NCBI GenBank assembly: GCA_004564215.1
Contig: CP024846.1
Location: 2,803,501 to 2,867,500 of the forward strand
DNA length: 64,000 nt
Direction of reading: 5' to 3'
DNA from: Beijerinckiaceae bacterium
Lineage (GTDB): Bacteria; Pseudomonadota; Alphaproteobacteria; Rhizobiales; Beijerinckiaceae
Positions 28,766 to 38,232 of the stretch are shown here, in pieces. Numbering within the stretch: the first letter of the stretch is position 1; the number at the start of each line of letters is the position of its first letter. The position numbers and the translations under genes were made by a program. The notes beneath the pieces were generated by a model. It ran no database searches, was not told where the DNA came from, and was given only the letters and a program-made list of their open reading frames with translations.

Positions 28766-28824
28766 ACGCCGCCGTCACACGGGTGCAGCGTCCCCTTGAC
28801 ATTTTGAGGATGTTTCCGATCCGC

Positions 28825-28842
28825 TGAACATATTCCGGTTCA
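28825..28842. repeat. Inverted repeat between irr and hemH
   Basis: TGAAC (28825-28829) and GTTCA (28838-28842) are inverted around 8 bases (ATATTCCG). Placed 178 bases before hemH, it could be a small operator, but it does not match the known Irr control element. Confidence 0.25.
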
Positions 28843-29019
28843 TGTGGATAAGCCGTATTCGTTGGTTTCGCTTGTCTTTTAGGTCACGAGCTCGGGCGAG
28901 CGGGAAGAAAATGTGGAAACATCCTGGATTGCGGGGTTTCGGGTTTCCGTTTTGCGGCAAAGCACCCTAAAGGTGATGCGGCATTGGATCATCACGGACG
29001 AGCGGGGAATTATTGATAA

Positions 29020-30081
29020 ATGGCCATCAATCTCTTCGCGAACAATAATAAGCAGGTTTTGCCGGGGAAGATCGGCATCCTTCTCGTCAATCTCGGTACG
29101 CCGGACTCTCCTAAATTTTGGTCGGTGCGCCGTTTCCTGAAGGAATTCCTGTCAGATCGGCGGGTTGTCGATCTGCCCCGCATTTTCTGGTGGCCTATTC
29201 TATATTTTTTCGTCCTGATCCTGCGACCGGGCCGGCTATCCAAGCAATATGCCGCGGTCTGGAACAAGGAGACAGGGGAGGGCCCTCTGAAGGCGACGAC
29301 CAGGTCGCAAGCCGAGAAGCTGGCCGCGTGGATCAGCGCTGGCGGCCTCGATCCGAAGGGTCACCAGGCGGGCTCCGATCGGTTCTTCATCGCCTGGGCC
29401 ATGCGGTACCGCAAGCCGGACATCGCGGAAGGAATCGTGAGCCTGAAGGATCATGGCTGCACGAGAATACTTGTCGTTCCGCTCTATCCTCAATATTCGG
29501 CGGCCACGACGGCAAGCGTCTACGATAAGGTTTTCGAGACCTTGAGAGCGATGCGCTGGCAGCCCGCCGTGCGGATCGCGCCCCCTTATTACAACGACCG
29601 CACGTATATCGACGTTCTGGCGACATCGCTTCGCGCCGGCCTATCGCGTCTCGATTTCGTGCCCGATATGATCCTCACCTCTTTCCACGGCTTGCCGAAA
29701 GCCCAGGTCGACAAGGGTGACCCTTATCTCGATCAGTGCCTCGAGACTTGGCGGCTGCTGTGCGAGGATTTGGGGCTTGGCTCGGATCGGATGCCAATCA
29801 GCTTCCAATCGCGTTTTGGTTCGGGGGATTGGTTGCAGCCTTATACGGCTGCGAGGGTCAAGAGCGCCGCGGCCCAAGGCTTGAAAGGCCTGGTGATCAT
29901 ATCGCCCGGGTTTTCCGCGGATTGTCTTGAAACACTTTATGAACTCGATGCCGAAAATCGCGCCATTTTCCTTGAGAATGGCGGCAAAAACTTCGCTGTA
30001 ATTCCTTGCCTCAACGATAGCGAACTCGGCATGATGCTGATCTACGATCTGGTCTCACGCGAATTGAAGGGTTGGGTGTAG
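29020..30081 (+). CDS. hemH: Ferrochelatase HemH
   Basis: A 353-residue enzyme that inserts ferrous iron into protoporphyrin IX, the last step of heme synthesis. Family segments are GILLVNLGTPDSPKFWSVRRF at the N-terminus, DKVFETLRAMRWQPAVR, the active-site TSFHGLPKAQVDKGDPY with catalytic His, FQSRFGSGDWLQPYT and SPGFSADCLETLYEL. All are intact. It is located after irr, which controls heme synthesis in rhizobia, and would supply heme for XoxG and other cytochromes. The ATG follows GCGGGGAATTATTGATAA. Confidence 0.95.
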   Translation: MAINLFANNNKQVLPGKIGILLVNLGTPDSPKFWSVRRFLKEFLSDRRVVDLPRIFWWPILYFFVLILRPGRLSKQYAAVWNKETGEGPLKATTRSQAEKLAAWISAGGLDPKGHQAGSDRFFIAWAMRYRKPDIAEGIVSLKDHGCTRILVVPLYPQYSAATTASVYDKVFETLRAMRWQPAVRIAPPYYNDRTYIDVLATSLRAGLSRLDFVPDMILTSFHGLPKAQVDKGDPYLDQCLETWRLLCEDLGLGSDRMPISFQSRFGSGDWLQPYTAARVKSAAAQGLKGLVIISPGFSADCLETLYELDAENRAIFLENGGKNFAVIPCLNDSELGMMLIYDLVSRELKGWV

Positions 30082-30129
30082 GCCCACGCCCAGCAAGCTG
30101 TGGCCGGTCTTTAGAAAGAGAGACCGCGC

Positions 30130-30762
30130 CTAAAGAAACCTTTGGGTCGTTAAGGCCTCGATCCCACGCGCGGCAAAACTCCGGCGCGCCTCGTTGATGG
30201 ATCCCGCGACATCAAGGCCGCGGCAGGCGTCCTCGATGACGAAAACCCCAAAGCCTTGGCTATGGGCGTCCTCCGCCGAAAAGCGCACGCAATAGTCCAA
30301 GGCGAGCCCGGCAATAAAAATCCGCTTAAAGCCACGCTCGCGGAGATAGCCGGTAAGCCCGGTCGGTGTCGTTCGATCGTTTTCAAAGAACGCCGAATAG
30401 GAATCGATGGACGGTCGGAATCCCTTCCGCAAAATGAGTTCGGCATGGGGGATCTGAAGCCCGGCGTGGAAAGCTGCGCCCGGCGTATCTTGGACGGTGT
30501 GATCCGGCCAAAGGATCTGTTTCCCATAGGCCAATTCGACCGTCTCATAGGGCTGGCGGCCGCTGTGGGACGAGGCAAATGACTGATGCCCGCGGGGATG
30601 CCAGTCCTGCGTCAGAACAACATGATCAAAGCGGCTGGCAAGCCGATTGACCAGCGTAATAATTTCGTCGCCTTGCTGCACCGGCAGGCGGCCCCCGGGG
30701 CAGAAATCATTCTGGATATCGACGACCAGAAGAAGGTCGCTTGACTGGGTTTTATTGTTCAT
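30130..30762 (-). CDS. pncA: Nicotinamidase
   Basis: A 210-residue cysteine hydrolase that converts nicotinamide to nicotinate in NAD salvage. The triad is visible: Asp in LLVVDIQNDFCPGG, Lys in LILRKGFRPSID and Cys in AGLALDYCVRF. The metal site D-x-H-x-x-x-H appears as LTQDWHPRGHQSFAS. Length is normal. ATG at 30762 was chosen because the protein then begins directly before the family core; an upstream start would add 20 unrelated residues. Convergent with hemH and divergent from the gene at 30941. Confidence 0.93.
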   Translation of the reverse strand: MNNKTQSSDLLLVVDIQNDFCPGGRLPVQQGDEIITLVNRLASRFDHVVLTQDWHPRGHQSFASSHSGRQPYETVELAYGKQILWPDHTVQDTPGAAFHAGLQIPHAELILRKGFRPSIDSYSAFFENDRTTPTGLTGYLRERGFKRIFIAGLALDYCVRFSAEDAHSQGFGVFVIEDACRGLDVAGSINEARRSFAARGIEALTTQRFL

Positions 30763-30940
30763 CGGCAATCCCTCTCGGGTTGCGAGTCTTTCCGAAGCAA
30801 GCGTAGGTGCGAGCGCGCACAACGCTCCTTATCGATTTTGGGCCATTCGCATATTTGTCCAAAATGAAACAAACGATCACAAACGTTATTTCACTGCCCT
30901 TAACCTTTACCCCTATCCCCTTCTGCGGCAAACTCAGCCC

Positions 30941-31957
30941 ATGCTCGAATTAAAAAACTTTTGTTTGCGCAGTCTCATCTTCGGACTCTCCTTGGCTTGC
31001 GTGGCGGTTGCGAATGCGCAAGGAGATGTTCTGGCGCGCGTGAAATCCCAAGGCGTCGTCCATTGCGGGAGCGTAGCGCGGCCCGGTCTTGCCGAGCCAA
31101 ACCCCGACCGATCCGACCCTTTTGCGCCAAGCGGTGAATGGTTCGGTCTCAATGTTGAGATCTGTCGGGCCATTGCGGTTGCGGTTCTTGGAACTTCAGG
31201 GCGGTTCGAATTTCGAAGCTACGAAACACGAAGAGATTTCGACGCAGTCAGAAAGCAAGAGGACGATATTTTCTTCCTGACCGGCTCGGATATCGTCGAG
31301 CAAGATCTTGGCGGGGCGCTTTTGCCGGGACCCAGCGTTTACTACGAAACGCGCGCCGTGTTGGTGCCTGAGATTTCGGCGGTGAAGCGTCTTGAAGACC
31401 TCAAAGGCGCAAGAATTTGTTTTGTGAACGGCACCAGCACGCAGCGCAGCCTTGAGGTCTATTTCGAGGCCAAGCACCTCGCTTTCGCCCGCCTCGGGTT
31501 CAGCCAACCGGACGATATGTTTGCGGCCTATCAGGCCGGGCAATGCGACGCTGTTGCTGATGAAACGACTGCGCTTGCCAAATCGCAATTGCACAGACAC
31601 GCCCAGGCCATCCCCGGTCGGATCTTGGCGCAGCCACTTGCTGCTTTTCCCATTATGGCCACCACCTCTGCCGCCGACGCCAATTGGGCTGCTATTGTCA
31701 GCTGGGCCATACATTCGCTGATGCGGGATGAAATCCGAGAAGGCCGCTGGCTTGCCGATGGTGCGCGCGCGCCGCCGATCGAGGCTTCTTATCTAGGGCT
31801 CGGCCTGGGATGGCAAAGGCGGATGATCGAAGCGCTCGGCACTTACGCCGACATTTTCAGCCGGACGCTCGGTGCGAAATCGATTTACGGGGAAGCGCGG
31901 GGCCTGAGCGTGCGATCGCGCGACGCCGGGCTCTTTCTCTCCCCCTACGCGGACTAA
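30941..31957 (+). CDS. Orphan periplasmic amino-acid-type binding protein
   Basis: A 338-residue exported protein of the polar amino acid binding family, closest in layout to AapJ/BztA. A signal peptide ends near VANAQGDVL (about 23). The mature protein has VHCGSVARPGLAEPN, FGLNVEICRAIAVAVLG, LTGSDIVEQDLGG, KGARICFVNGTSTQRSLEVYF and GQCDAVADETTALAK, and ends with RSRDAGLFLSPYAD, a degenerate version of the AapJ tail. No permease or ATPase gene lies nearby, so it may serve a distant transporter or act in sensing. Confidence 0.8.
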   Translation: MLELKNFCLRSLIFGLSLACVAVANAQGDVLARVKSQGVVHCGSVARPGLAEPNPDRSDPFAPSGEWFGLNVEICRAIAVAVLGTSGRFEFRSYETRRDFDAVRKQEDDIFFLTGSDIVEQDLGGALLPGPSVYYETRAVLVPEISAVKRLEDLKGARICFVNGTSTQRSLEVYFEAKHLAFARLGFSQPDDMFAAYQAGQCDAVADETTALAKSQLHRHAQAIPGRILAQPLAAFPIMATTSAADANWAAIVSWAIHSLMRDEIREGRWLADGARAPPIEASYLGLGLGWQRRMIEALGTYADIFSRTLGAKSIYGEARGLSVRSRDAGLFLSPYAD

Positions 31958-32001
31958 CGCCGGACTCAGCAGAGCAGAAAGCTGCCGCAGGGCTTACGAT
32001 C

Positions 32002-32033
32002 GGGGTCGGCTGGAAGTTGCGGCGACCGACCCC
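32002..32033 (+). terminator. Stem-loop after the binding-protein gene
   Basis: GGGGTCGG (32002-32009) and CCGACCCC (32026-32033) pair perfectly around a 16-base loop, 45 bases after the stop at 31957. There is no T run, so intrinsic termination is uncertain. Confidence 0.35.
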
Positions 32034-32162
32034 TCAAGAACCAAGTCTATTGTTGCATGCGTTGAAGAACGGGTGCATTCTTTAGCGGAGATTTATTGCT
32101 GTACTACAGCTCAGGCCAGGAAGTTATTGGAGGCCGACAAGTATATTCTCAGGGAGGAAAGT

Positions 32163-32594
32163 ATGACCGTTGCGCTTATTCTCTCCATGAAGGGAAGGGA
32201 CGTGGTCGTCACGCAGCCCCATCGGACGTTGGCCGAAGCTGCCGCGATCTTGACTGCGAAAAACATCGGCGCGGCCGTGGTGGTCGATCCTCACGGCCGT
32301 GTGCTGGGATTGTTGGGAGAGCGTGACATCGTGCACGCGGTTGGCGTCGTCGGCGCCCTCGCCCTGTCCGATCCTGTTTCCAAATATATGATCACGGAGG
32401 TGGTCACAGCGCCCGAAGACGAATGCGTTGACGACACGATGCAAAAGATGACTGAGCGGCGATTCCGCCATATCCCGGTCGTCGACGGGGAAAAGCTGGT
32501 CGGCATCGTGTCGATCGGGGACGTCGTCAAATATCGGCTCGATCAAATCCAACACGAGCATCAGGCAATGCGCGAATATATCGCGACGGCATAA
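32163..32594 (+). CDS. Two-CBS-domain protein
   Basis: A 143-residue protein made of a CBS pair. The first (about 10-65) has DVVVTQPHRTLAEAAAILTAKN and GAAVVVDPHGRVLGLLGERDIV; the second (about 78-135) has VTAPEDECVDDTMQKMTERRFRH split across its first helix and IPVVDGEKLVGIVSIGDVVK. Such stand-alone pairs bind adenosine nucleotides and regulate partners. The ATG at 32163 follows AGGGAGGAAAGT. It is convergent with the patatin gene, a pairing I associate with the hisI-folE region in Rhizobiales. Confidence 0.9.
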   Translation: MTVALILSMKGRDVVVTQPHRTLAEAAAILTAKNIGAAVVVDPHGRVLGLLGERDIVHAVGVVGALALSDPVSKYMITEVVTAPEDECVDDTMQKMTERRFRHIPVVDGEKLVGIVSIGDVVKYRLDQIQHEHQAMREYIATA

Positions 32595-32609
32595 GCGCGC
32601 GGCGACGGC

Positions 32610-33743
32610 TTATGCCTTGGAGACGGCGCTCTCTGTGGGCGTCAATGCGATGTCTTCGGCGATGTCCGGAAGCACCCGACGCGTCGCTTCTCGGCCGATT
32701 GCGATGAGTTCCTCCGCGCGGTGAAAATCGAACAGGCCGACTTTGCCGAGCCGCGCATTGATCAGAACGTCCGGTGGATCGCCCGCGAGACGCGACCGCG
32801 AGATTCGTCCTTGCGCAATATTGAAAGCATCCATCATCGCATTGGCGATGCCGGGGGCTCCGTCCTCGCGATGGCCGAACAGCCGTCGCAAATTTCCGCC
32901 CATCCCGCCAAAAATTCGCGCGCTCAAGGTCCGCTCCGCTTCCGGGGGAGTGAGGGTGAAACTTTCCAGCGACCGCTCAATCGAGAGCGGATCATGGATG
33001 GTGGTTCCGCGGAAAGTTGTGTCGCTCACCAGATTGACGGCGACAACCACCTCGGCTCCAAGCGCGCGGCAGACCGTGACAGGGATCGGATTGACGAGCG
33101 CACCATCGAAGAGCCAGCGGCCATTAATCTTCACCGGCTCAAAAATCCCCGGCAAGGCGTAAGACGCGCGAATGGCGTCGGCGAGATTGCCTTTGGTCAG
33201 CCAAATTTCGTGCCCCGTGCCGGACTCGGTCGCGACGGCAGCGAAACCTTTTTCCAGATCCTCGAAGCTTTTCCCTTCCAGCTCTTTTTCGAGCGCCAGC
33301 CGCAGCTTTTCGCCCGCAAGAAAGCTTACGCCTGAAAATGATAAATCCATCAGGCTCATGACACGCTTCTTGGTCAGGCCACGCGCGAAGGCCTCAATGG
33401 CCTTGAGTTTGCCCGCCGCATAGCACCCGCCGACCAAGGCGCCGATCGAGGTGCCGGCGACAACATCTGGATAAATCCCGTGCTCGTTGAGTTCCAGCAA
33501 GACGCCGATGTGCGACCAGCCGCGGGCCGCTCCAGCGCCAAGCGCGACGCCGACCCTCGGTCCGTGCTTACGTACCTTAAAGGGATGCTTGCCCACGACT
33601 CCGTAATCGCCCGAAGTGTCCGGGTTTTGGCGGTAGAGCGGGGGCATTTCACTCAATTCATGAGGTTTCGCGGGCGGATTTTCGCGCGAAAACGCATTCT
33701 TTGGCGAAGTCAGCGATGAATCCTTGGCCCTAAATATCAACAT
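32610..33743 (-). CDS. Patatin-like phospholipase, RssA family
   Basis: A 377-residue patatin-fold serine hydrolase. The oxyanion loop GAGAARGWSHIGVLLEL, nucleophile motif GTSIGALVGG and the Asp of the dyad in LFDGALVNPIP are present, so it should be active on phospholipid or related esters. An Asn/Ser-rich N-terminal extension of about 50 residues precedes the domain. The start at 33743 follows GAAGAGGCAACC on the minus strand; a start at an internal Met closer to the domain is possible. Physiological substrate unknown. Confidence 0.88.
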   Translation of the reverse strand: MLIFRAKDSSLTSPKNAFSRENPPAKPHELSEMPPLYRQNPDTSGDYGVVGKHPFKVRKHGPRVGVALGAGAARGWSHIGVLLELNEHGIYPDVVAGTSIGALVGGCYAAGKLKAIEAFARGLTKKRVMSLMDLSFSGVSFLAGEKLRLALEKELEGKSFEDLEKGFAAVATESGTGHEIWLTKGNLADAIRASYALPGIFEPVKINGRWLFDGALVNPIPVTVCRALGAEVVVAVNLVSDTTFRGTTIHDPLSIERSLESFTLTPPEAERTLSARIFGGMGGNLRRLFGHREDGAPGIANAMMDAFNIAQGRISRSRLAGDPPDVLINARLGKVGLFDFHRAEELIAIGREATRRVLPDIAEDIALTPTESAVSKA

Positions 33744-33934
33744 GGTTGCCTCTTCGCGAGCTTGCCTCTTGTTGGTTGAAAAACTTTGAATAATCCCAAA
33801 GCAAGGGCGTAAAACTCGGACAAAACTCTTCACAGCTCCTAGGCACCGATTTCGCCACTTCCGGAACTCACGACGGTAACGGCTTATCGGCGCCAGAATA
33901 TGGTTAGAATCATTCTATTTAAATCGGTGTGGCC

Positions 33935-34360
33935 TCAGTCGAAAACAAGCGTCACTGCCGCGCCGTCGAACTCGATTTTGCGGTAGAAACACGAGCGCCG
34001 TCCTGTGTGGCAAACGCCGCCATCGCCTCCGGGTTCAACCGTTAGAAGCAATGCATCTTGGTCGCAATCCGTCCTGATTTCAGTGACTTTTTGCACTTGT
34101 CCGGAGGTGTCGCCCTTGCGCCATAGGCATTTTCGCGAGCGGGACCAAAAATGTGCAATGCCTGTCTCAATCGTTAGGCGAAGGGCCTCGTCATTCATGT
34201 AGGCGAGCATGAGGACTTGGCCGTCCTGCACGGCCCGGACCACACAGACAATGAGGCCGTTCTCGTCGAATCGCGGCGAGAAAGTCGCTCCCTCCTCCTG
34301 TTCATGCTTCGCGGCCGGGTTGATGTTTGGCCCAGGCGGTGACGAGGAGGGCGAGCCCAT
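33935..34360 (-). CDS. hisI: Phosphoribosyl-AMP cyclohydrolase HisI
   Basis: A 141-residue histidine biosynthesis enzyme that opens the adenine ring of phosphoribosyl-AMP. It has [38 protein letters not shown], the metal site [15 protein letters not shown] (Asp-x-Asp-x-Asp with Cys) and the C-terminal Cys of [10 protein letters not shown]. No fused HisE domain, as is usual in alphaproteobacteria. The ATG at 34360 was preferred over one 29 codons upstream on family length. Confidence 0.93.
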   Translation of the reverse strand: MGSPSSSPPGPNINPAAKHEQEEGATFSPRFDENGLIVCVVRAVQDGQVLMLAYMNDEALRLTIETGIAHFWSRSRKCLWRKGDTSGQVQKVTEIRTDCDQDALLLTVEPGGDGGVCHTGRRSCFYRKIEFDGAAVTLVFD

Positions 34361-34478
34361 GTCGGATGTCCTGCGTGGCCCCGCATCTTCGCGGGAGCCA
34401 TTCACGTAAGATTGTCGCGTGCGGTTGCCATGTCGGACGCACCGCAAGCGATGCTGTTTCAGCCGATGCGCAGCCGGA

Positions 34479-35114
34479 TTACTTGCCGCGCACCATGGTC
34501 AAGAACCTGACCTGCTCAGCGGGATCGTCCCGAAAGATGCCGGTAAATTGCGTCGTCACGGTGTCCGAGCCGTGTTTGCGGACGCCGCGCATCGACATGC
34601 ACATATGCTCGGCCTCAAGCATCACCGCGCAGCCCCGAGGGCGCAATTCCCGGTCGATGGACCCGACGATCTGCGCGGTCAACGCCTCCTGGGTTTGCAG
34701 GCGTTTGGCATAGATGTCGATCAGCCGTGCGAGTTTGGAGAGGCCGACGACGCCCACTTCCGAGGGATAATAAGCGACATGGGCCACGCCGAAAAAAGGG
34801 ACCATGTGGTGCTCGCAATGCGAAAAGAACGGGATGTCCCGCAGCAGCACCATATCGTCATAGCCATGGACTTCCTCGAACACCCGCGCCAGAACGCTGT
34901 TCGGGTCTTCGCGATAGCCGGAAAAGAACTCTTCGAACGCCTTGGCAACCCGTTTCGGCGTATCGCGTAAACCTTCTCGCGAAGGGTCGTCGCCAGTCCA
35001 GCGCAACAGAACGCGCACGGCCGCCTCGGCCTCCTCGCGGGTTGGACGGGTAACCGGGGAAGAATTGGGTTGCGGCTGCGGACGTTCAAGCAAGGACTTA
35101 ACCACGGCATCCAT
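34479..35114 (-). CDS. folE: GTP cyclohydrolase I FolE
   Basis: A 211-residue enzyme that makes dihydroneopterin triphosphate from GTP, the entry to folate and, in methylotrophs, tetrahydromethanopterin. The zinc and catalytic motif [20 protein letters not shown], the [10 protein letters not shown] segment and [17 protein letters not shown] with the second zinc Cys are intact. It is upstream of hisI on the same strand with 118 bases between. GGAGGCGCC on the minus strand precedes the ATG. Confidence 0.95.
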   Translation of the reverse strand: MDAVVKSLLERPQPQPNSSPVTRPTREEAEAAVRVLLRWTGDDPSREGLRDTPKRVAKAFEEFFSGYREDPNSVLARVFEEVHGYDDMVLLRDIPFFSHCEHHMVPFFGVAHVAYYPSEVGVVGLSKLARLIDIYAKRLQTQEALTAQIVGSIDRELRPRGCAVMLEAEHMCMSMRGVRKHGSDTVTTQFTGIFRDDPAEQVRFLTMVRGK

Positions 35115-35295
35115 GTGGCGCCTCCGTTAGAGTTCGAATGAGCGTCCTAGATCATGCTCCCGACAATCGAGCACCGGACGGACGTTTGTCCGGGGAGTTT
35201 CGCATGAAATGTGCCAGATCTCGTTCGCCAAACCCGATGCTCCTATATAGTATGCGCAGGGGTTCGTCACCTGGACCTTTGTCTCAAGCGAAGCC

Positions 35296-35742
35296 ATGCT
35301 CCCAGACATATATAATCATCGAATTCTCGACTTGGCAGGAAATATTCCGCGGCAGGGGCGCCTTGCGGTTCCGGATGCGACCGCGAAAGCGCACTCCAAA
35401 CTCTGCGGCTCGACGGTGATTGTCGATCTTGTCATGAAAGACGGCCAAGTCGCTGATTTCGCGCATGAAGTGAAAGCCTGCGCCCTTGGCCAGGCGGCCG
35501 CCTCGATCATGGCGCGCAACGTCATTGGCGCGACTGGACCGGAGCTTCGGGCGCTACGCGAGCAAGTGCGCGCCATGCTCAAGGAAAATGGCCCGCCGCC
35601 GGAGGGGAAATGGGCCGACATCGCCATGCTTGAGCCGGTGCGGGATTACAAGGCGCGACACGCCTCGACGCTTCTCACCTTCGATGCGACGGTCGATTGT
35701 GTCACGCAGATCGAGGCCAGGACGCGGGCGGCCGCAGAATAG
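35296..35742 (+). CDS. IscU/NifU-like iron-sulfur scaffold protein
   Basis: A 148-residue protein of the NifU N-terminal (IscU) fold. It starts MLPDIYNHRILDLAGNIP and has the three ligand cysteines in SKLCGSTVIV (Cys37), VKACALGQAAASIMA (about 62) and VDCVTQIEAR (about 139). This shorter rhizobial type sits beside folE and hisI in many alphaproteobacteria. A role in Fe-S cluster assembly is likely, but it is not part of a full isc or suf operon here. Divergent from folE. Confidence 0.85.
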   Translation: MLPDIYNHRILDLAGNIPRQGRLAVPDATAKAHSKLCGSTVIVDLVMKDGQVADFAHEVKACALGQAAASIMARNVIGATGPELRALREQVRAMLKENGPPPEGKWADIAMLEPVRDYKARHASTLLTFDATVDCVTQIEARTRAAAE

Positions 35743-35769
35743 GCCGCCTCGCCGACACCGACAAAAATG

Positions 35770-36603
35770 TCAGAACCCGTTCCAAACAAAGGAATAAGCT
35801 AGGATCGCACCGGCCGTGACATTGTTGAGCGAGCCGATCCGATTGGGGATCGGGCTGCCGCCGGGGCTGCTGACATAGCGGGTGACGCCGCCGAAAACCG
35901 TCGTGCTCCACGCGGGCGAAAACTCATATTTGACGGCGCCCAGCCCACCGACCGAGGTCAGCCCGCCATGCGCTTGATAGGGGTATACACTGCGGTTTAG
36001 GAATGCCTCGCCGGGTGTCACAGAGAAATAGGCGCGGTTGAATTGATCGTCGCCAAACTGGAAGCGCGGGCCAGCCGAAAAGGTGAAGGCGCCCAATCTC
36101 TGTACGTAATCCAATTCGATGTTGCCATCGAAGCCTTGCGCGCCGGTGATGCCCTGGCGTGCCTCGAGGCGGATACGGAAATTTTCGGTTGGCCAGAGTT
36201 CCAGAAAGCCGCCGAGCTCAGCGGTAAATCCGACATTATGCAGACCGTAGAAGCTCCAATTGCTGCCGCCCAGGAACCCACCGCTGAGGCCACGCCTTTC
36301 TATGAAGCGCGCGACCGGACCTGCTTTGATCCAGCCGAGATCGAGTAGCGCGATGCCGAGCCCGTCGTCCGGTGAAATGAAGGGTGCCGGGTCGCCGGGC
36401 CGGTGGTAAGAGATATAGCCGGTCGGCCAAACCGAATAGCTCTTCGCGCCGGGGAATGAGGTGAAAACATTGGGACCGACTCCCAAAGTTATGACCCAGC
36501 CTTCAACGGGGGCGGGAGCGACCGGAGCCAAATCGGCCGCGCGAACGGAAGACGTCGAAAGCGCAAGGAGGGTCGCAAGGCCAAAGCGTGAGGAGAAAGA
36601 CAC
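35770..36603 (-). CDS. MipA/OmpV-family outer membrane protein
   Basis: A 277-residue protein with a signal peptide (about 1-22, LATLLALSTSSVRA|AD) and a beta-barrel pattern of alternating aromatic and small residues ending in a C-terminal Phe (SFVWNGF). Segments such as AYFSVTPGEAFLN, GITGAQGFDGNIELDY and LGVGPNVFTSFPGAKSY fit the MipA/OmpV scaffold family. Function in this lineage is not known; relatives act as scaffolds for murein enzymes or as small porins. Confidence 0.82.
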   Translation of the reverse strand: MSFSSRFGLATLLALSTSSVRAADLAPVAPAPVEGWVITLGVGPNVFTSFPGAKSYSVWPTGYISYHRPGDPAPFISPDDGLGIALLDLGWIKAGPVARFIERRGLSGGFLGGSNWSFYGLHNVGFTAELGGFLELWPTENFRIRLEARQGITGAQGFDGNIELDYVQRLGAFTFSAGPRFQFGDDQFNRAYFSVTPGEAFLNRSVYPYQAHGGLTSVGGLGAVKYEFSPAWSTTVFGGVTRYVSSPGGSPIPNRIGSLNNVTAGAILAYSFVWNGF

Positions 36604-36723
36604 TTACGCACCTCGAATCTGGGAGCCAATTGGAATTGCGGCCATTATGTGCTTTCAGTTAAAAGCTGCCAGTGCATTTCTGCCACAGTTGATCTGAATG
36701 TGGGGCACCCGACGTTAATCGAC

Positions 36724-37038
36724 ATGCAACGATTGTCTCGTTTCGGCCGCCGCGCCGCGCATATGGCTATCCGCGGCTATCAGCTCACTTTGTCCTCGAT
36801 CGCCGGGACCCACTGTCGCCACCTGCCGACATGTTCGTCCTATATGGACGAGGCGATCGCGCGGCATGGGCTTTGGGCGGGCGGCGTGATGGGCCTTGCG
36901 CGGCTTTGCCGGTGTCATCCCTGGGGGTCTTCAGGCTTCGATCCCGTGCCGCAGACCCTGCCTCCGCATGCCCACTGGCTGCGGCCGTGGACGTTTGTCA
37001 CGCGGCCGACAGCAGACGGCGACAAGAAACAGTCTTAG
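36724..37038 (+). CDS. yidD: Membrane protein insertion efficiency factor YidD
   Basis: A 104-residue inner membrane-associated protein that aids YidC-dependent insertion. The family core is clear: GYQLTLSSIAGTHCRHLPTCSSYMDEAI followed by GVMGLARLCRCHPWGSSGFDPVP, with its conserved cysteines and Cys-His-Pro motif. The ATG at 36724 starts just before an amphipathic N-terminal helix. The stop overlaps the convergent rlmB stop by 4 bases. Confidence 0.92.
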   Translation: MQRLSRFGRRAAHMAIRGYQLTLSSIAGTHCRHLPTCSSYMDEAIARHGLWAGGVMGLARLCRCHPWGSSGFDPVPQTLPPHAHWLRPWTFVTRPTADGDKKQS

Positions 37039-37985
37039 CCGGCTGAGCGCTGGTGCAACAGGGCAAGGGCCACGGCGCAGGCATTGGACACATTGAGACT
37101 CTTGATGGCGCCGGGCATGTCGAGCCGGACCAGCAAATCGCAATTCTCCCGGCTGAGCCGACGCAGCCCCTTGCCTTCGCCGCCAAGCACAAGGGCGATG
37201 GGGCGCCGCAGCGGCGCCTCCGCGAAATTGTCTGCCGCGTCCGAGTCAAGCCCGACGCGCAGATAGCCGCTTTCCCCCAATTCTTCGAGCGCGCGCGCCA
37301 GATTGACCACGCTGACGATGGCGACATGTTCGAGACCGCCGGATGCGGCTTTGGCGACAACGCCGGTCATCTCCGGCGCATGGCGCTGGGTCATCACCAC
37401 CGCGTCGACGCCAAAAGCTGCCGCGGTGCGCAAAATAGCGCCGGCATTATGCGGATCGCTGATCTGATCGAGCACCAGCACGATCCCGCTCTTTGAAACG
37501 ATGTCGGAAAGATCGAGAGGCTCCAGCCGAAGCGTTTCAAGCATGACGCCTTGGTGGACGGCTCCGGCGCCAAGCCGGCGCGCGAGATCCTGGGCTTCGA
37601 CAATGCGGGGCTGCAAGCCGGCGCCGGCGATTTCCTCGGCCAGCCGATCGGCGGCGGCCTTCGTTGCATAAATATCCAGGAGTTTGCGGCGCCCCGCGCG
37701 CAATGCCTCGCGAACGGCGTGGAACCCATAAAGAACGACGAGGTTGCCGGCCGCATGCCGGAACGCCGGTGCCTGGGCGTGATTTTGTTCGCCGGGCGCG
37801 GGTCGGGGCGTCGTCGACGGCTTGTGGCCCGTGACCCAGCTTTTGCCGGGGGCGGTGGGTCGGGGCGCGGCAATGCCGGCATGCTTATGCTTGCCGAATG
37901 CGTTGCTGTTGGCGCCGAAGCCCTTCGATCTGTCTCGTGTCAAATGCGCGGCTCCGGAAATTGAAGGATCCTTAGTACCTGTCAC
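37035..37985 (-). CDS. rlmB: 23S rRNA 2'-O-methyltransferase RlmB (SpoU family)
   Basis: A 316-residue SPOUT enzyme expected to methylate G2251 of 23S rRNA. After an 80-residue basic, Pro-rich extension comes the substrate-binding domain (YGFHAVREALRAGRRKLLDI) and the knotted catalytic domain with motif 1 LDQISDPHNAGAILRTA, motif 2 LVLGGEGKGLRRL and motif 3 SLNVSNACAVALALL. A tRNA-Tyr gene lies just upstream on the other strand. Confidence 0.92.
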   Translation of the reverse strand: MTGTKDPSISGAAHLTRDRSKGFGANSNAFGKHKHAGIAAPRPTAPGKSWVTGHKPSTTPRPAPGEQNHAQAPAFRHAAGNLVVLYGFHAVREALRAGRRKLLDIYATKAAADRLAEEIAGAGLQPRIVEAQDLARRLGAGAVHQGVMLETLRLEPLDLSDIVSKSGIVLVLDQISDPHNAGAILRTAAAFGVDAVVMTQRHAPEMTGVVAKAASGGLEHVAIVSVVNLARALEELGESGYLRVGLDSDAADNFAEAPLRRPIALVLGGEGKGLRRLSRENCDLLVRLDMPGAIKSLNVSNACAVALALLHQRSAG

Positions 37986-38103
37986 GGCGAACCGGGCCGC
38001 GCAATGTCCGGATCGTGGCAGCTGGGTGGTGGGAGCCGTTTTTGGTTGACAGCGGCGAGGCCGGTTCGCATAAGCGCGGGGATGAATGCCCTTTGGGGTG
38101 TTT

Positions 38104-38188
38104 GGGGGAGTGTCCCGAGCGGCAAAGGGGGCGGACTGTAAATCCGCTGGCTACGCCTTCGTAGGTTCGAGTCCTACCTCCCCCACCA
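38104..38188 (+). tRNA. tRNA-Tyr (anticodon GTA)
   Basis: An 85-nt class II tRNA with encoded CCA (38186-38188). The acceptor GGGGGAG pairs with CTCCCCC, the anticodon stem GCGGA/TCCGC closes a loop with GTA, a long variable arm (TGGCTACGCCTTCGTA region) follows, and the T arm holds GTTCGAG. Tyrosine identity follows from the anticodon and the long variable arm. Confidence 0.97.
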
Positions 38189-38232
38189 TCGCTCTCGCCG
38201 GCCGTTGTTGGCCTTATTGCTGAAGCGATCCT

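Noticed and set aside
32098..32110. Palindrome GCTGTACTACAGC upstream of the CBS gene as an operator
   Set aside because: Arms of only 5 bases and no regulator nearby; likely chance.
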